Of a stretch of 64,000 nt of DNA, positions 45,793-52,470 are shown one piece after another. Each line of letters opens with the position of its first letter. Within the stretch, counting starts at the first letter, position 1. Made by a program: the position numbers and the translations under genes. This DNA is from Cricetomys ansorgei. Its lineage: Eukaryota; Chordata; Mammalia; Rodentia; Nesomyidae. The stretch lies in assembly GCA_026225945.1 (NCBI GenBank), contig JAMJFZ010001657.1, positions 2,544,501 through 2,608,500 of the forward strand, read 5' to 3'. Under the pieces are notes generated by a model. The model was not told the DNA's origin. It did no database searches and worked only from the letters and a program-made list of their open reading frames with translations.

Positions 45793-48700
45793 TGGGGGAG
45801 GGGTACCTGTGGATGCCAGAAGAAGGCCTTTGAACTGGAGTTACAGGTGGTTGTGTGCTGCCCAATGTGGATGTGGGAACTGAACTCAGGTTCTGTAAAA
45901 GAGCATGAAGAGCTCTTAACTGATGAGCTCCAGCCTCAGCTGTCTTTTGATATTCTACTATTAATTGATGTAGAGTAATATTTAATCTTTTAATCCAGCA
46001 TTATGGATGCTCTAGCAAAGGATCACATTGAAAGGCCTGTGTGATAGCTAGGAAGGGATCACTTTCAGAGGCCTGTGTGATCCAGCTGGAATGCAGAAAG
46101 AATGTTAGTCAGGCTAATCTTGTCCTCTATGTTAATGTTAGGTGAAAGGGATTTCTGTGGTTAAAACAATGAAGTACATGCCTTTAATCCCAGCTCAGTA
46201 GGAAGTGGTTGTAAGTATAGATGTGTGCATTGGTTTATTTATTCTTCTCGTGGGTTCATGGCAGAGGACAGTTTATTCTTTGCTAATTCAATCCCTGGTC
46301 CTAGAGGGCTTCAACCTCTATACAATCTAATCTTAAACCTAGAAGGCTTCAGCCTTAGTACAATCTATTCTTTAAGATGCAAGCCTGGACCTAGAAGGCT
46401 TCAGCCTCCATACAGTCTAATCTTGGAACCTAAACCTAAAATGTTTCAGCCTTTGAGACTTACTGCTGACTGAGCTCACGATGACTAGCTGTCTTTTGAA
46501 CTACTTCTTTTCACTCTGAGCTATACTGTGAACTCTAAACTGTAAATCATAAACAGTCAGCTTCTGAGTCTTTGCTTTCTCTCTTAGTTTATTCTGGACT
46601 AGCTCTGCTCTTCTCAGCTTCTCCTTCTGAACTGAACTGACTGTGAGATGACTGCATTCAAATGGCCTTACTGAACTAACTCTCTGCTTCTGCTTCTTGT
46701 CTGCTTCCCATCTGCTTCCACTTTACATCTCCTTGCTTCTCTCTTTGAGCTCTCTGTCTGAACACCCTTCCTGAGAACTGAGAGCCTTCTTTTATATCCA
46801 GAGAGTTTGGAGTAAAGGCATGTGCCACCACTTCCTTCAGAGTTGGGATTAAAGGCCTGTACTACATTGCCTTAACCATAGAAATCCCTTTCACCTAGCA
46901 TTAGCACAAACAGAGGATGTTTGTGAAATCTTGGTGATAAACACTTATAATCTCAGCACTGAGGAAACTGAGGTAGGAGGATAGCACATTCAAGGCCAGC
47001 CTGGGCTACATAGAGATATCTTGTCCCCAGAACAAAAAGTGTGTTATAATGAAGCAGAAAGTTAAGGTACATATAATAAAACAATATTATCAATTATTGA
47101 AATGAGATGGTGACTGTATAGTTCATCACTGTGCTGTTAGTTTCTCAACTCTCCTGCCTTTTGGAGATTGGTTGGTTTGTGGAGATAGAGTCTCTTTTTG
47201 TAGCCCAGGCTAGCCTTGAACCTGAATTCCTCCTGCTTCAGAACCCTGAGTGCTGGGACTCTAAGTGTATGCCACCATGCCTGGCTTTCCTGTACATTTG
47301 AAATTTCTGTATATTGATGCTTTCCATCAAATTATAATTTTATGGCGTTCATTTTTCCTACATGTGGCCAAGCTGGATGGTGCAGCAAAGTCAGACAGAC
47401 AAAGCCAATTTAAACCAGTTGTAGGATTTAACATTCTCTGAAAGTTACCTTCTAGTCCTGTACTGAAGTAGAGTGAATGGCAGTCCAGGCCCATAGTGTT
47501 AGCTCTTCTGAGGGCACATACAAGATTGTGCACCAGAAGGGTCCATAGTGTGAGCTTTTCTGGGGATACATGTAGATATTGATTAGGGGCAAAAGCTATT
47601 TATTCTCTGGCTAATTCAATCCCTGGTCCTAGTCCTGGAGTCCTGGAACATTTTGGCCTCAGTACAATTTAATCTTCAGATGCTAGCTCAGACCTAAAAG
47701 GCTTCAGCCTCGGCCTCCATACAATCTAATTAACCTGAGCCACTCTGACTAGCTCCTTCAGAACTCTGACTCTTATGGCTCACTTGATGTTCTGATCTTC
47801 TGAGCTGGCTTACTGCTTCTGACAGAATTCTTCTGATTCTGGCAGACTCTGGCTAATTCTCTGACTGCCTCAGACTGAACTTCTCTGCTCAGCTTTAAAC
47901 TTACTCATTTTTCCTGTCTGATACTGACTTCATCTGCTGAACTACCTCTGTGTCTCTGCCTCAGACTCCTCAGACTGTCTCAGACTGCTTGCCTCATTCT
48001 GCCTCAGTCAGCGTCTGTATCTTATCCCATATTGCCTTTCTACTGACTCTCTGAGCAGAGAGCCTGCTTTTCTATCTTGAGAGTTGGGTGTCCTCATTCT
48101 GCTAACTCTTCCTCTGATTTGTCACTTTGCCTACTCTGTACTCTACTCTGATTCATCTCAGATGTGACTTCCTGTCTGACACTGACTCCTGAGCTCTCCT
48201 TCCTGTCTCCCAAGTGCTGGGATTAAAGTTGTGCACTATCCCTGCCTCTGCATACTGGGATTAAAGGTGTGTACTACATTCTTTCTACATTCCTACCGAC
48301 CACACAGGCCTCTGAATGTGATCCCTTCGATAGATGCCTGGATGTGATCCCTTCATATAAACCCTTGGATGTGATCCCTTCCTAGCTATCATACAGGTCT
48401 ATCAGTGTGATCCTTTCCCATAGCAGTCATGTTGACAGATTAAATTATTAAATAATTCCTTTACAGACACACACAGGATTGTAAGCACACCAGTATATCA
48501 GGTTGCTACTGTCTTTTTTACCCTCTAGCTCAGGAAAGAGAAAGGAGGGATAGAAAGAAAGAAATCCTGTAGTAGCCTTGAAAGAGAGAAAGGAAGAAAT
48601 ATTCATAGCCCTTTTGGCTGTGTGAAGCTTGGAGAGCAAGAGCTGATCAAGAACAGGACTAGCATTCAAAAAAACCAACCCACCAACTGCCACCTGCCCA

Positions 48701-50038
48701 CCCCCACTTTTCCTGTTATTCCAAAAAAAGTTCCCAGAAGTCCAAGCGTCATGTAATCCCTTGAAAACATCCACTACATACCAGAAAGGTCCATAGCATT
48801 AGCTCTTCTGAGCACACATGCAGGATTGCAAGCACCAGAAATGGAGAGACAAACTAGGCGGATGCCTGACAGAGAAGAAGACAAAAGTTAAAAATAGCAA
48901 GAATTTGTGGATTTGTTTGTTGATTTCTGTTTGTTCCCTTGTTTCTTTTTCTTTTCTTTTTTTCTTTCTTTTTTTTTTTTGAGACAAAGTCTTACACGGT
49001 AACCTGAATAGGCTGTCCTTGAACTCACTATGTAGGGCATGCTGGCCTCAAACTCAACACAATTCTCTTGCTTCAGCCTCCCAAGTGCTGGAGTTACAAG
49101 TGTGAGATGCCAGGCCCTGCTGAAAATTTGGAATTTAAAAGTTCTCAGTGTGACAAAATAATAGCAGTTTTTAAAATAACCCACTAATTGGAAGGGTAAA
49201 CCACCTTAATTAAGTGACCAATGTGATCATCACTATAGTCAGAAAACCCTGGTAAAATCAATTGTCCTGATAGAATACAAGATTAAATACAAACCATCTT
49301 TCCCAAAGTCTTTGACTGGACACTAATCATGTCTCTGGCAGAACTTCCTAATTTTATGTATGTGTGAATAACAAAGAAACAAATAAAAGATACAATCAGG
49401 AAACAGTGAGGGGAAGCCAGCGTGTGCTAATTCCCTGGGATGTCTTAGATTTGGGCTCTAAAAAAATCTGTGTACTGGGGGAAGGAGTAGATGGGGAAAC
49501 ATTCTAGGATCTATAAAAATGCAGCTTGAATCTAGAGGGGAACCTAGTTGAAAAGACAGAAGGAAGGGAGGGGAAAAAGAGGAAGGGAGTAAAGGAGGGA
49601 GGGAGAAAGGGAGGGAGAGAAAGAGGGAAAAAAAACAACAAAAGGCATTCTCAGAACAGCTGCAGAAGTTTGAATATGGACCGTGTATTAGATGCATTAA
49701 ATACTGTTTGTTTCCTAAGACATTATGATGCCAGTGTGGCTGGGTAGACAAATGTCTTCATCTTAGGAGCGAGTGTTGACGTATTAAGGGAGGGTGCCAT
49801 TTCTGCAACCAAGCAAACAACTACCGCCACCACAAAACCCAACCGTGTCTAAGAGGAGGAGCGCAGTAAAGCTAAGAACAGCCAAGTGCTATCAGTATCT
49901 ACTTCAGGCTGGAATCGCTGCCCTCGTCTTTAGCTCTTCTGTCAGTTTGAAACTCAGTTAAAACTTGGGAGATGTCTTGAAAACTAAGTGCAAGTAATAT
50001 TTGGGCACACACACACACATCTGTCATTAAAAAGTATG

Positions 50039-50094
<56 letters not shown>

Positions 50095-52166
50095 TATACA
50101 TATATATGGAGAGAGAGAGGCACAGAGAGAGAGAGAGAATATAGCAAAATTAACCCTTTGTGGAAATCAATTGTTGACAATTTTTAACCCATAGCCAGTC
50201 TGGAGTCATTTATTCCTTACCTACTCTGCCTCTCCCCTATATGATGATGCTGAGGATTAGGTTAGGGTCTTACTATGTAGCCCAGGCTAGCTTCAAATTC
50301 CCAATTTTTCTGCCTCAATCTGAACAAAGATATCACCTCCATTTCTGTGGTTCTGTGATGTTGGTAACCATGGAAGCTTCATTACCTAGATCTGCTATTT
50401 CAAGCTAATTTATTCTGTAAAGGGCCAGATGAGAGATATTTTAGATTTTGTAGGACATGAGCTTCATGGCACACACTGCTCAGCTCTAATAACATAGCCT
50501 GAAAAATAGCCTAAACAATACACCTACATATACACACACAAATCACCAATTTTCTAAGACAGTTTTATGAAAAATAGTAGGTAGCAGGCTGGACGTACCT
50601 GTGGGCCACAGTTTGATGGCCTCTGTCTTCTCCTAACATGTATGATAGTAAACAAGTATTAATACTAACATGCATGATTATTGAAAGTAGCTTCAGATTT
50701 TGGTCTGTACTTTATTTTTGGGAGATACCCTACTAAGAATATTCAGATAGGCTGGGCATGGTGATGTATACCTTTAACTCCGACGCTCAAGAGGCAGAGG
50801 CAGAGGCATAGGCAGAGGCATACAGGCAGAGGTAGAGGCATCTCTGTGAGTTTGAAATCAGTCTGGTCTACATAGTGCGTTGCAGGCCAGCCAGGACTAC
50901 ATAAATAGACCCTGTCTTAAATTTAAAAAATAAAAGTAAGAATAGGAATAAGAAGAATAAGGAGAAGAAGAAGGAAGGAAAGAAGGTAGAAAGAAAGAAA
51001 AAAAAGGAGCATTCAGATACATAACAGTGTTAAAGGGACAAGAAAAAAAGCTGCTTCGTGTGGGGCAGTGCCTCTTTCATTTTAGCTTATACTATGGAGA
51101 ACAGTATAAATGGTTCCAAAGTCAAGCATACAAAAATAAGTTTATGTTTAGGAGAGTCTAGCTTTCACTCCTAAATCTCTATATTGTTTCTGATGGGTTC
51201 GTATGAGAATCCTATCTATGGATAATGATTTTTTTTCAATTTTTTTGTATAATTTTTCTATTTTTAAAAGTTTAAAGAACTAGATATGGTGGTGTGCAAT
51301 TGTGATCCCAAAGCTTAGGAGGCAGTGGCAGGTGATCAGCAGGTGATCTACACAGCAGGTTTCAGGAGCAGCCAGAAAGGGTTATATGGGAAGACTCTGC
51401 CTCAAAAATAAATAAAAATAAATAAAAAATTAAATAAATAAATAAAAATAAATAAATAAATAAATAAAAGTACAAACAAAAGTAATAATACAATTTAACA
51501 AATGGAAAGTATAGGAACTACTGTTCTTGCAGAGGACCTGAGTTCAGTTCCCAGCCCCCATGTGATGGCTCACAACTACCTGTAACTCTAGTTCCAGGGG
51601 ATCTGACACTTTCTTCTGGCCTCCACAGACACTGTTCATATACACATACATGTAGGCAAAGCACTCATACACATAAATTGAAAATAAAAATGTTTTTAAA
51701 AGTACTTGCCAATAGTTGACGTGTTATATTTTTAGATGTCTCCTTCTGAGATGAATGGCAGCAGACATTTGCTTTTCTTTACCTGATTATCTTTTTCATG
51801 TGTCGTTGCATCCTGAGGCCCTCTCTACAATTATCTATAGAAATATTCTGCCTTCCTTTTTACACCTCATAGCTCTCCATTGTGTTACTATGCCAGGGCT
51901 TATTGAACCGGTTCTCTATAGACAGGCATTTGACTTATTTCCAGTGGCATGCAAGCAGCCTTTAAATCACAAGCAGAAGTCAAATGAAAAAAATTAGCTA
52001 TGTGAACTGCTGAAGACATGACATAATCAGTTATAATTTTCCCATCACTTTTTTTTTTTTCAGAAGAAGTAAAAGAAATGTAGTGACCCCAGACATCAAG
52101 CGACAGTTTCAAGATAAGAAAAAGAAGCTTCAGGACAGAACCAGGCTAAGGAAAGCACAGTCCCTG
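26190..52166 (+). CDS. Fbxo16: F-box only protein 16, six-exon coding sequence (3' incomplete)
   Basis: Coding join: 26190-26288, 35839-35874, 42024-42230, 42616-42780, 45131-45360, 52064-52166. The product is an F-box protein, the substrate receptor of an SKP1-CUL1 ubiquitin ligase. Family literature, from memory, links FBXO16 to turnover of nuclear beta-catenin and hnRNP L. Residues 1-45 are the N-terminal arm. The F-box spans about residues 92-135: LPRVLSVYIFSFLDPRSLCR, then CAQVSWYWKSLAELDQLW. After it comes a conserved segment, FSPTPFEQGVWKKHYIQMV, at about 142-160. Residues 170-245 are a linker rich in S, P, D and E. The C-terminus (246-280) is strongly basic (SKRN, KDKKKKLQDRTRLRK-like) and may hold a nuclear localisation signal. 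The match to mammalian FBXO16 runs end to end with no frameshift or stop. Confidence 0.92.
26369..26553 (+). repeat. B1 SINE
   Basis: GGTGGCGCACACCTTTAACC, GAGTTTGAGACCAGCCTGG, CAGAGAAACCCTGTCTC, with an (AAAAC)n tail. It lies 80 bp right of the start exon. Confidence 0.97.
28203..28246. repeat. (TG)n microsatellite
   Basis: About 20 TG units with one TA interruption. Confidence 0.97.
28290..28605 (-). repeat. B4-type SINE interrupted by a (TTTC)n tract
   Basis: TTGTTTTTTGAGACGGTGTC, CTTCAGCACTGGGATTTT, then a TTTC/CCTT tract at 28465-28523 and the ID-like end GGCAAGTATTTTACTGACTG. Confidence 0.65.
28977..29015 (-). repeat. L2 fragment
   Basis: AACAATTATTTATTGAGCACC, TGTTGTGATG. Confidence 0.5.
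29224..29360 (+). repeat. B1 SINE
   Basis: GGTGGCACATGCCTTTAATC, CAAAGCCAACCTGGTCTAC. Confidence 0.95.
29373..29420 (+). repeat. B2/B3 head fragment
   Basis: GGTGGGTAGAGAGATTGCTC, AGTTAAGAGCAC..TGCTCTT, broken off by the next B1. Confidence 0.6.
29421..29588 (-). repeat. B1 SINE
   Basis: (GTTTTT)n, CAAGACAGTGTTTCTGTG, GTGCTGGGATTAAAGGC. Confidence 0.96.
29590..29942. mobile_element. Rodent LINE-like interspersed repeat
   Basis: CTGAATTTTTGGACCTTCC, ATTGGTAGACAGCCATTTTG and GTAGAGAACCCTGACTAATA are phrases of a common rodent repeat. The family is uncertain, perhaps an L1 3' region. Confidence 0.6.
30420..30640 (-). repeat. B3 SINE with an expanded GA tract
   Basis: The end reads ATCTTAACCAATGTGCTATC, TCTCTAGCACCC. 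A GAGA-rich expansion lies at 30454-30498. Confidence 0.8.
30645..30868 (-). repeat. ID-B1 composite SINE
   Basis: TTGGGACAGGGTATCATG, then ID part GGAGGTTGAACCCAGAGC and TGCCACCTGAACTACATCTCC. Confidence 0.65.
31040..31620. promoter_or_regulatory. Candidate conserved non-coding element / enhancer
   Basis: About 580 bp with no SINE, LINE or simple repeat, and with scattered CpGs outside any island. A GTAAT core recurs: near 31062, 31099 (TTGTAATTG), 31129 (TTGTAATTAGG), 31386 (CGTAATTTG), 31423 (TGTAATGA) and 31449 (TGTAATTG). A CRE-like TGATGTCAC lies at 31428-31436 and CCGCATGCGG near 31153. Homeodomain-type cores beside a neural receptor gene suggest a developmental enhancer of Fzd3 or Fbxo16. 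Function and conservation are inference. Confidence 0.4.
31943..32160 (-). repeat. ID-B1 composite SINE
   Basis: ID part CAGTCACTGAGCTGTATCCCC, then B1 part TTTTAAGACATGGTCTCAC and GGCTGGTCTTGAACTTG. Confidence 0.75.
32266..32375 (+). repeat. B1 SINE, diverged
   Basis: CACTTATAATCCCAGCACTC, CCATCCGGGCTACATAATG. Confidence 0.8.
32447..32525. repeat. (CCTT)n tract
   Basis: Pyrimidine run of CCTT/TTTC units. Confidence 0.9.
32526..32676 (-). repeat. B1 SINE (first of three in a row)
   Basis: CAAGACAGGGTTTCTCTGTC and TCTGGGATTAAAGGCATGCG. Confidence 0.95.
32700..32842 (-). repeat. B1 SINE (second)
   Basis: TTACAGGGTCTCATG, CCAGGCTAGCCTTAAAC and GGGAGTGCAAGTATGTGCC. Confidence 0.88.
32843..32992 (-). 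repeat. B1 SINE (third, truncated)
   Basis: A long T/G-rich run, then TCAAACTTACTGTCTTCC and CTGAGACTACAATCCTGC. Confidence 0.75.
33104..33275 (-). repeat. B2/B3 SINE
   Basis: TTTATTTATGTATTTATG, GAAGAGGGCATCAGATCTCC, TGAGCCGTCTCTCCAACCCC. Confidence 0.92.
33460..33612 (+). repeat. B1 SINE
   Basis: GTGGCACACGCCTTTAATTC, GTGAGGCCAGCCTGGC, GAGACCCTGTCTC. Confidence 0.93.
34648..34967 (+). repeat. Near-full-length B4A SINE with (CA)n
   Basis: GGGCTGGGGGGATTGCTCAG, CACGAGGACCTGAGTTCG, GATGAGCTCCAGGTTCAG, GAGGCCCTGTCTC and a CA run at 34938-34965. Confidence 0.93.
35152..35270 (+). repeat. B1 SINE, diverged
   Basis: GAGTCATGGAGGTACAGAC, GTGAGTTCTAGGCCAACC and CTACAGAGTGAGACCCTGGC. Confidence 0.7.
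35296..35440. repeat. (GAAA)n/(GGAA)n purine tract
   Basis: About 145 bp of GAAA and GGAA units. Confidence 0.95.
35533..35705 (+). repeat. ID-B1 composite SINE
   Basis: GGGCTGGTAGTGTAGCTCAG, TTGATCCCCGAACTGC, then TCTGGAAGTAGATACAGG; 134 bp left of the microexon. Confidence 0.85.
35839..35874 (+). CDS. Fbxo16: Fbxo16 coding exon 2 (36-nt microexon)
   Basis: It encodes residues 34-45, VFEERRALLGKW, in phase 0/0. The acceptor is CTTGATTTAG, ending at 35838, and the donor is GTAATG at 35875. Because it is 36 nt and in phase, skipping would remove 12 residues without a frameshift. The residues match mammalian FBXO16. Confidence 0.93.
35903..36035 (+). repeat. ID-like SINE and (GGAT)n
   Basis: GCTTGCCTAGCATGCTCAAG and TTCAGTCCTCAGGACC, then GGAT/GGTG units at 35983-36030. 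Confidence 0.75.
36315..36512 (-). repeat. B3 SINE
   Basis: GTTTTGCCTGTATGTTG, AGAAAAGGGCATCGGATCC, TGGGAACCAAACCTGGG. Confidence 0.85.
36518..36650 (-). repeat. B1 SINE, diverged
   Basis: GAGTCAGAGTCTCACCCTG, CTGGAACTCACTAAGTAGCCC. Confidence 0.8.
37530..38025 (+). mobile_element. Ancient L1M 3' end
   Basis: ATGTTCATAGCAACAGTATTC, CACGGGTAAATGAATAAAC, AAAATACCATTCAGTCG and CTACAGCATGGACAAACTG follow the mammalian L1M 3' end, closing with ACACTTAAAATGGTTAATATG and a poly-A run. No intact reading frame. Confidence 0.88.
38030..38210 (+). repeat. B1 SINE, diverged
   Basis: CCCGTAATCCCAGCACTC and CATGGCCAGCCTGGGCTC. Confidence 0.82.
38517..38557. repeat. (TG)n microsatellite
   Basis: About 19 TG units. 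Confidence 0.97.
38560..38930 (-). repeat. B4-type SINE(s)
   Basis: GAGGTCAGAGGACAACTTTG, then CAGGGTCTCTTACTGAG and the ID-like end TTACCAGCTGAGCTATCTTTC. It is probably two overlapping elements. Confidence 0.75.
38958..39155 (-). repeat. B3 SINE
   Basis: GAGTCCAGAAGACGCTGTC, GGGAATCAAACTCAGGTCC, CTCTTAACCACTCTTCAG. Confidence 0.88.
39236..39350 (+). repeat. B1 SINE, diverged
   Basis: TGGTGCACACCTGTAATCCC and GGCTAAGGCGGGAGGATTC. Confidence 0.8.
39366..39482 (+). repeat. B4-like SINE
   Basis: GGGATAGGGAGATAGCTCAG, TTAAAGTACTTGCCTCAG. Confidence 0.7.
39490..39900 (-). mobile_element. Possible LTR fragment of an endogenous retrovirus
   Basis: Read on the minus strand it has ATTAAAGTTCTC, then ACACGGTGTCAGGGTTCTCTC, which resembles a polyadenylation region and R/U5 of a rodent LTR. 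A 136-codon open frame covers it, but no domain is recognised. Boundaries and family are unsure. Confidence 0.3.
40495..40600 (+). repeat. MIR remnant
   Basis: AATCCTCGCACTAGCCC, TACAGTGTAGATATAATGACC and ATAAATGAGGACATTTTGAG. Confidence 0.6.
41141..41166. repeat. (CA)n microsatellite
   Basis: About 13 CA units. Confidence 0.97.
41180..41384. mobile_element. Rodent LINE-like repeat, left part
   Basis: GTTACTGTGATAAAACACC, AGGATTCACCTTAGTCCAC. It is the same family as 57690-57995 and is broken by the hAT element at 41385. Confidence 0.65.
41385..41592. mobile_element. URR1-type hAT DNA transposon, nested
   Basis: Terminal inverted repeats GTGGTTCTCAAC (41387) and GTTGAGAACCAC (ends 41590). 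The interior holds ACCCCTTTGGGGGTGG, TGACCCTTTCACAGG and TTTTATTGTTGTGGGGTCACC, typical of URR1. The 8-bp target duplication is ACTTAGAC / GCTTAGAC on the two sides (7 of 8). Confidence 0.9.
41601..41793. mobile_element. Rodent LINE-like repeat, right part
   Basis: CAATACCCCTCCAGGGACATG, then AGATTGTGTCAAGTTGACAA. Confidence 0.65.
42024..42230 (+). CDS. Fbxo16: Fbxo16 coding exon 3 (first half of F-box)
   Basis: It encodes residues 46-114: FDKWTDAQRRRILTGLLERC, then a conserved cysteine-containing stretch, then LPRVLSVYIFSFLDPRSLCR, the front half of the F-box that contacts SKP1. The acceptor is TTTTCTCAG, ending at 42023, and the donor is CAG followed by GTAAAGG at 42231. Length 207 nt, phase 0/0. 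Confidence 0.96.
42231..42615 (+). other. Fbxo16: Fbxo16 intron 4 (385 bp)
   Basis: A short GT-AG intron splitting the F-box. No repeat is recognised in it. The acceptor is TTTTCCCAG. Confidence 0.9.
42616..42780 (+). CDS. Fbxo16: Fbxo16 coding exon 4 (second half of F-box), ends at a GC donor
   Basis: It encodes residues 115-169: VSWYWKSLAELDQLWMLKCL, RFNWYISFSP, the conserved FEQGVWKKHYIQMV, then RDLHVTKPK. The exon ends AAG at 42780 and is followed by GCAAGT, a non-canonical but otherwise ideal donor. Orthologues continue ...TKPK-TPPKDG..., which supports this boundary. A GT donor (ATG followed by GTGAGAGA) lies 30 nt upstream at 42750/42751 and would delete ten residues in frame. Confidence 0.94.
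43277..43612. mobile_element. Rodent LINE-like repeat
   Basis: GGCTAATCTTGGTTGTCAGC, TTGACACATGTGGGATTGG and AGCAAACTGATACAGCC. Family uncertain. Confidence 0.55.
43615..43760 (-). repeat. L2 3'-end remnant
   Basis: AAATATTTATCAAACACTG, ACATGCTAGGTGCTAAGAG, reverse of the L2 end. Confidence 0.65.
43870..43943. repeat. (CCCT)n tract
   Basis: CCCTCCCT units, pure pyrimidine on the plus strand. Confidence 0.93.
43945..44030 (-). repeat. ID-like SINE
   Basis: GGTGGTGGCACTGGATATGG, then AGAGAGCTACACCCCAGCCCC in reverse ID order. Confidence 0.6.
44455..44590 (+). repeat. MIR
   Basis: GACTTGGATGTGAATTCTGG, TTCAGTTTCTGCCTCTATAA, AATAGGAGCGATGATG. Confidence 0.7.
44592..44712 (+). repeat. Old B1-like SINE
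   Basis: GGAGCTCACACCTTTCATCG and GAGTTCAAAGCCACTTCTAC. Confidence 0.65.
44729..44893 (+). repeat. ID-B1 composite SINE
   Basis: AGACTGGTGATATAGCTCCG, TTCAATCCCCAGAACTA, then GGTAGAGGCAGGAGGATC. Confidence 0.75.
45131..45360 (+). CDS. Fbxo16: Fbxo16 coding exon 5 (linker)
   Basis: It encodes residues 170-245 plus two bases of codon 246. It starts TPPKDGFIIADVQPIPGSSP, passes through a serine-rich stretch and LRKKNNPGEKELPPWRSSDK, then HPTDIIRFNYLDN, and ends FWQ-G. Donor GG followed by GTGAGG at 45361, phase 2. The region is polar and probably disordered. The HPTDIIRFNYLDN motif is conserved among orthologues. Confidence 0.94.
45738..45937 (-). repeat. B2/B3 SINE with a (TG)n run
   Basis: (GTGT)n at 45763-45792, ACTGGAGTTACAGGTGG, GAACTGAACTCAGGTTC. 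Confidence 0.85.
46010..46215 (-). repeat. Composite repeat family, inverted fragment
   Basis: Its text (GTGATAGCTAGGAAGGGATC, AGAGGCCTGTGTGATC, AGGTGAAAGGGATTTCTGTGG) is the reverse complement of the right ends of the copies at 46220-46915 and 47580-48425. With the next copy it forms inverted arms of about 95 bp. Confidence 0.7.
46220..46915 (+). repeat. Composite repeat family, copy A
   Basis: The head has three subrepeats (CCTAGAAGGCTTCAGCCT.., ACAATCTAATC), a CT-rich middle with many CTGACT/CTGAACT words, and a B1-like end GGGATTAAAGGCCTGTACTAC. Family not recognised; probably lineage-specific. Confidence 0.7.
46930..47035 (+). repeat. B1 SINE
   Basis: CACTTATAATCTCAGCACTG, AAGGCCAGCCTGGGCTAC. 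Confidence 0.88.
47160..47285 (-). repeat. B1 SINE, old type
   Basis: TTTTTGTAGCCCAGGCTAGC, GTGCTGGGACTCTAAGTG. Confidence 0.82.
47440..48840. repeat. Host repeat with repeated GTCCATAG..TTAGCTC units, split by composite copy B
   Basis: Related text, CCATAGTGTTAGCTCTTCTG and CACATACAAGATTGTG, recurs near 47490, 47545, 48465 and 48788. This suggests a repeat opened by insertion of the element at 47580-48425. Confidence 0.4.
47580..48425 (+). repeat. Composite repeat family, copy B
   Basis: Same head as copy A (TTCAATCCCTGGTCCTAG, AAGGCTTCAGCCTCGG), a CTGACT-rich middle, two B1-like modules GGGATTAAAG, and an end with four GTGATCC(C/T)TT units spaced about 28-35 bp apart. Confidence 0.7.
48950..49125 (-). 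repeat. B1 SINE, old type
   Basis: A T/C run, GAGACAAAGTCTTACACGG, TGGCCTCAAACTCAACAC, GTGCTGGAGTTACAAGTG. Confidence 0.82.
49553..49640. repeat. GA-rich purine tract
   Basis: GGAAGGGAGG-type units, almost free of pyrimidines. Confidence 0.88.
50038..50145. repeat. (TA)n, (CA)n and (GA)n compound microsatellite
   Basis: About 20 TA units at 50046-50086, then CACA, TATG and GAGA runs. Confidence 0.97.
50203..50330 (-). repeat. B1-like fragment
   Basis: TAGGGTCTTACTATGTAGCCC, AGGCTAGCTTCAAATTCCC. Confidence 0.65.
50750..50935 (+). repeat. B1 SINE with internal 12-18 bp tandem expansion
   Basis: GGCTGGGCATGGTGATGTAT start. At 50790-50845 the GGCAGAGGCA segment is repeated several times. It ends GACCCTGTCTTAAA, followed by a purine tract to 51005. 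Confidence 0.9.
51278..51478 (+). repeat. Old B1-like SINE with (AAAT)n tail
   Basis: TAGATATGGTGGTGTGCAATT, GTGATCCCAAAGCTTAGGAGG, then AAATAAATAAAT at 51404-51470. Confidence 0.75.
51505..51700 (+). repeat. B3 SINE, 5' truncated
   Basis: TTGCAGAGGACCTGAGTTCAG, AGTTCCAGGGGATCTGAC, AAATAAAAATG tail. Confidence 0.9.
52064..52166 (+). CDS. Fbxo16: Fbxo16 coding exon 6 (basic C-terminal region)
   Basis: It completes codon 246 (glycine) and encodes residues 247-280: RSKRNVVTPDIKRQFQDKKK, then KLQDRTRLRKAQSL. The acceptor follows a 12-nt T run (TTTTCAG ending at 52063) and is a CAGAAG tandem acceptor, so use of the second AG would drop one arginine. The donor is CTG followed by GTAAGTCT at 52167, phase 0. 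One more short coding exon is expected. Confidence 0.92.
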
Positions 52167-52286
52167 GTAAGTCTGCTAACAAAACACTCGATGGAAATTA
52201 CCCAGATCCCTAATCCTATTTGTGAAATTGCATTTGTTTGCTAAATCAGAACCATCAAGTGGTTGTTTAAGCCTCGGTCTCTCGGG

Positions 52287-52470
52287 CTGGAGATGTAGCT
52301 CTAGAGCGGTTGCCAGCAGGCCCGAAGCCCTGGCTTCCATCCTCAGCACAGAAAAACACTCAGAGTGTGCAGGCTTGTAATTCAGCTCTGGGGAGACAGA
52401 GGCATAAGGGTTAGGAGTTTCTGGTCATCCTAGCAAACCCAAAGCCGCCCAGGCTCAAAAAGAAATGAAT
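52287..52470 (+). repeat. ID-B1 composite SINE
   Basis: GGGCTGGAGATGTAGCTCTAG, then GGAGACAGAGGCATAAGG; about 120 bp right of Fbxo16 coding exon 6. Confidence 0.82.

Larger units (their letters stand above)
45361..52063 (+). other. Fbxo16: Fbxo16 intron 6
   Basis: It contains a B2/B3 with a TG run, the composite repeats at 46.0-48.4 kb and their host repeat, several B1s, purine and TA tracts, and a truncated B3. 45370-45690, 48500-48780, 49130-49550, 49640-50030, 50330-50745, 51010-51270 and 51705-52050 show no recognised repeat. Confidence 0.75.

Noticed and set aside
50954..51008. Purine tract after a B1 as a separate element
   Set aside because: It is the expanded A-rich tail of the B1 at 50750-50935.
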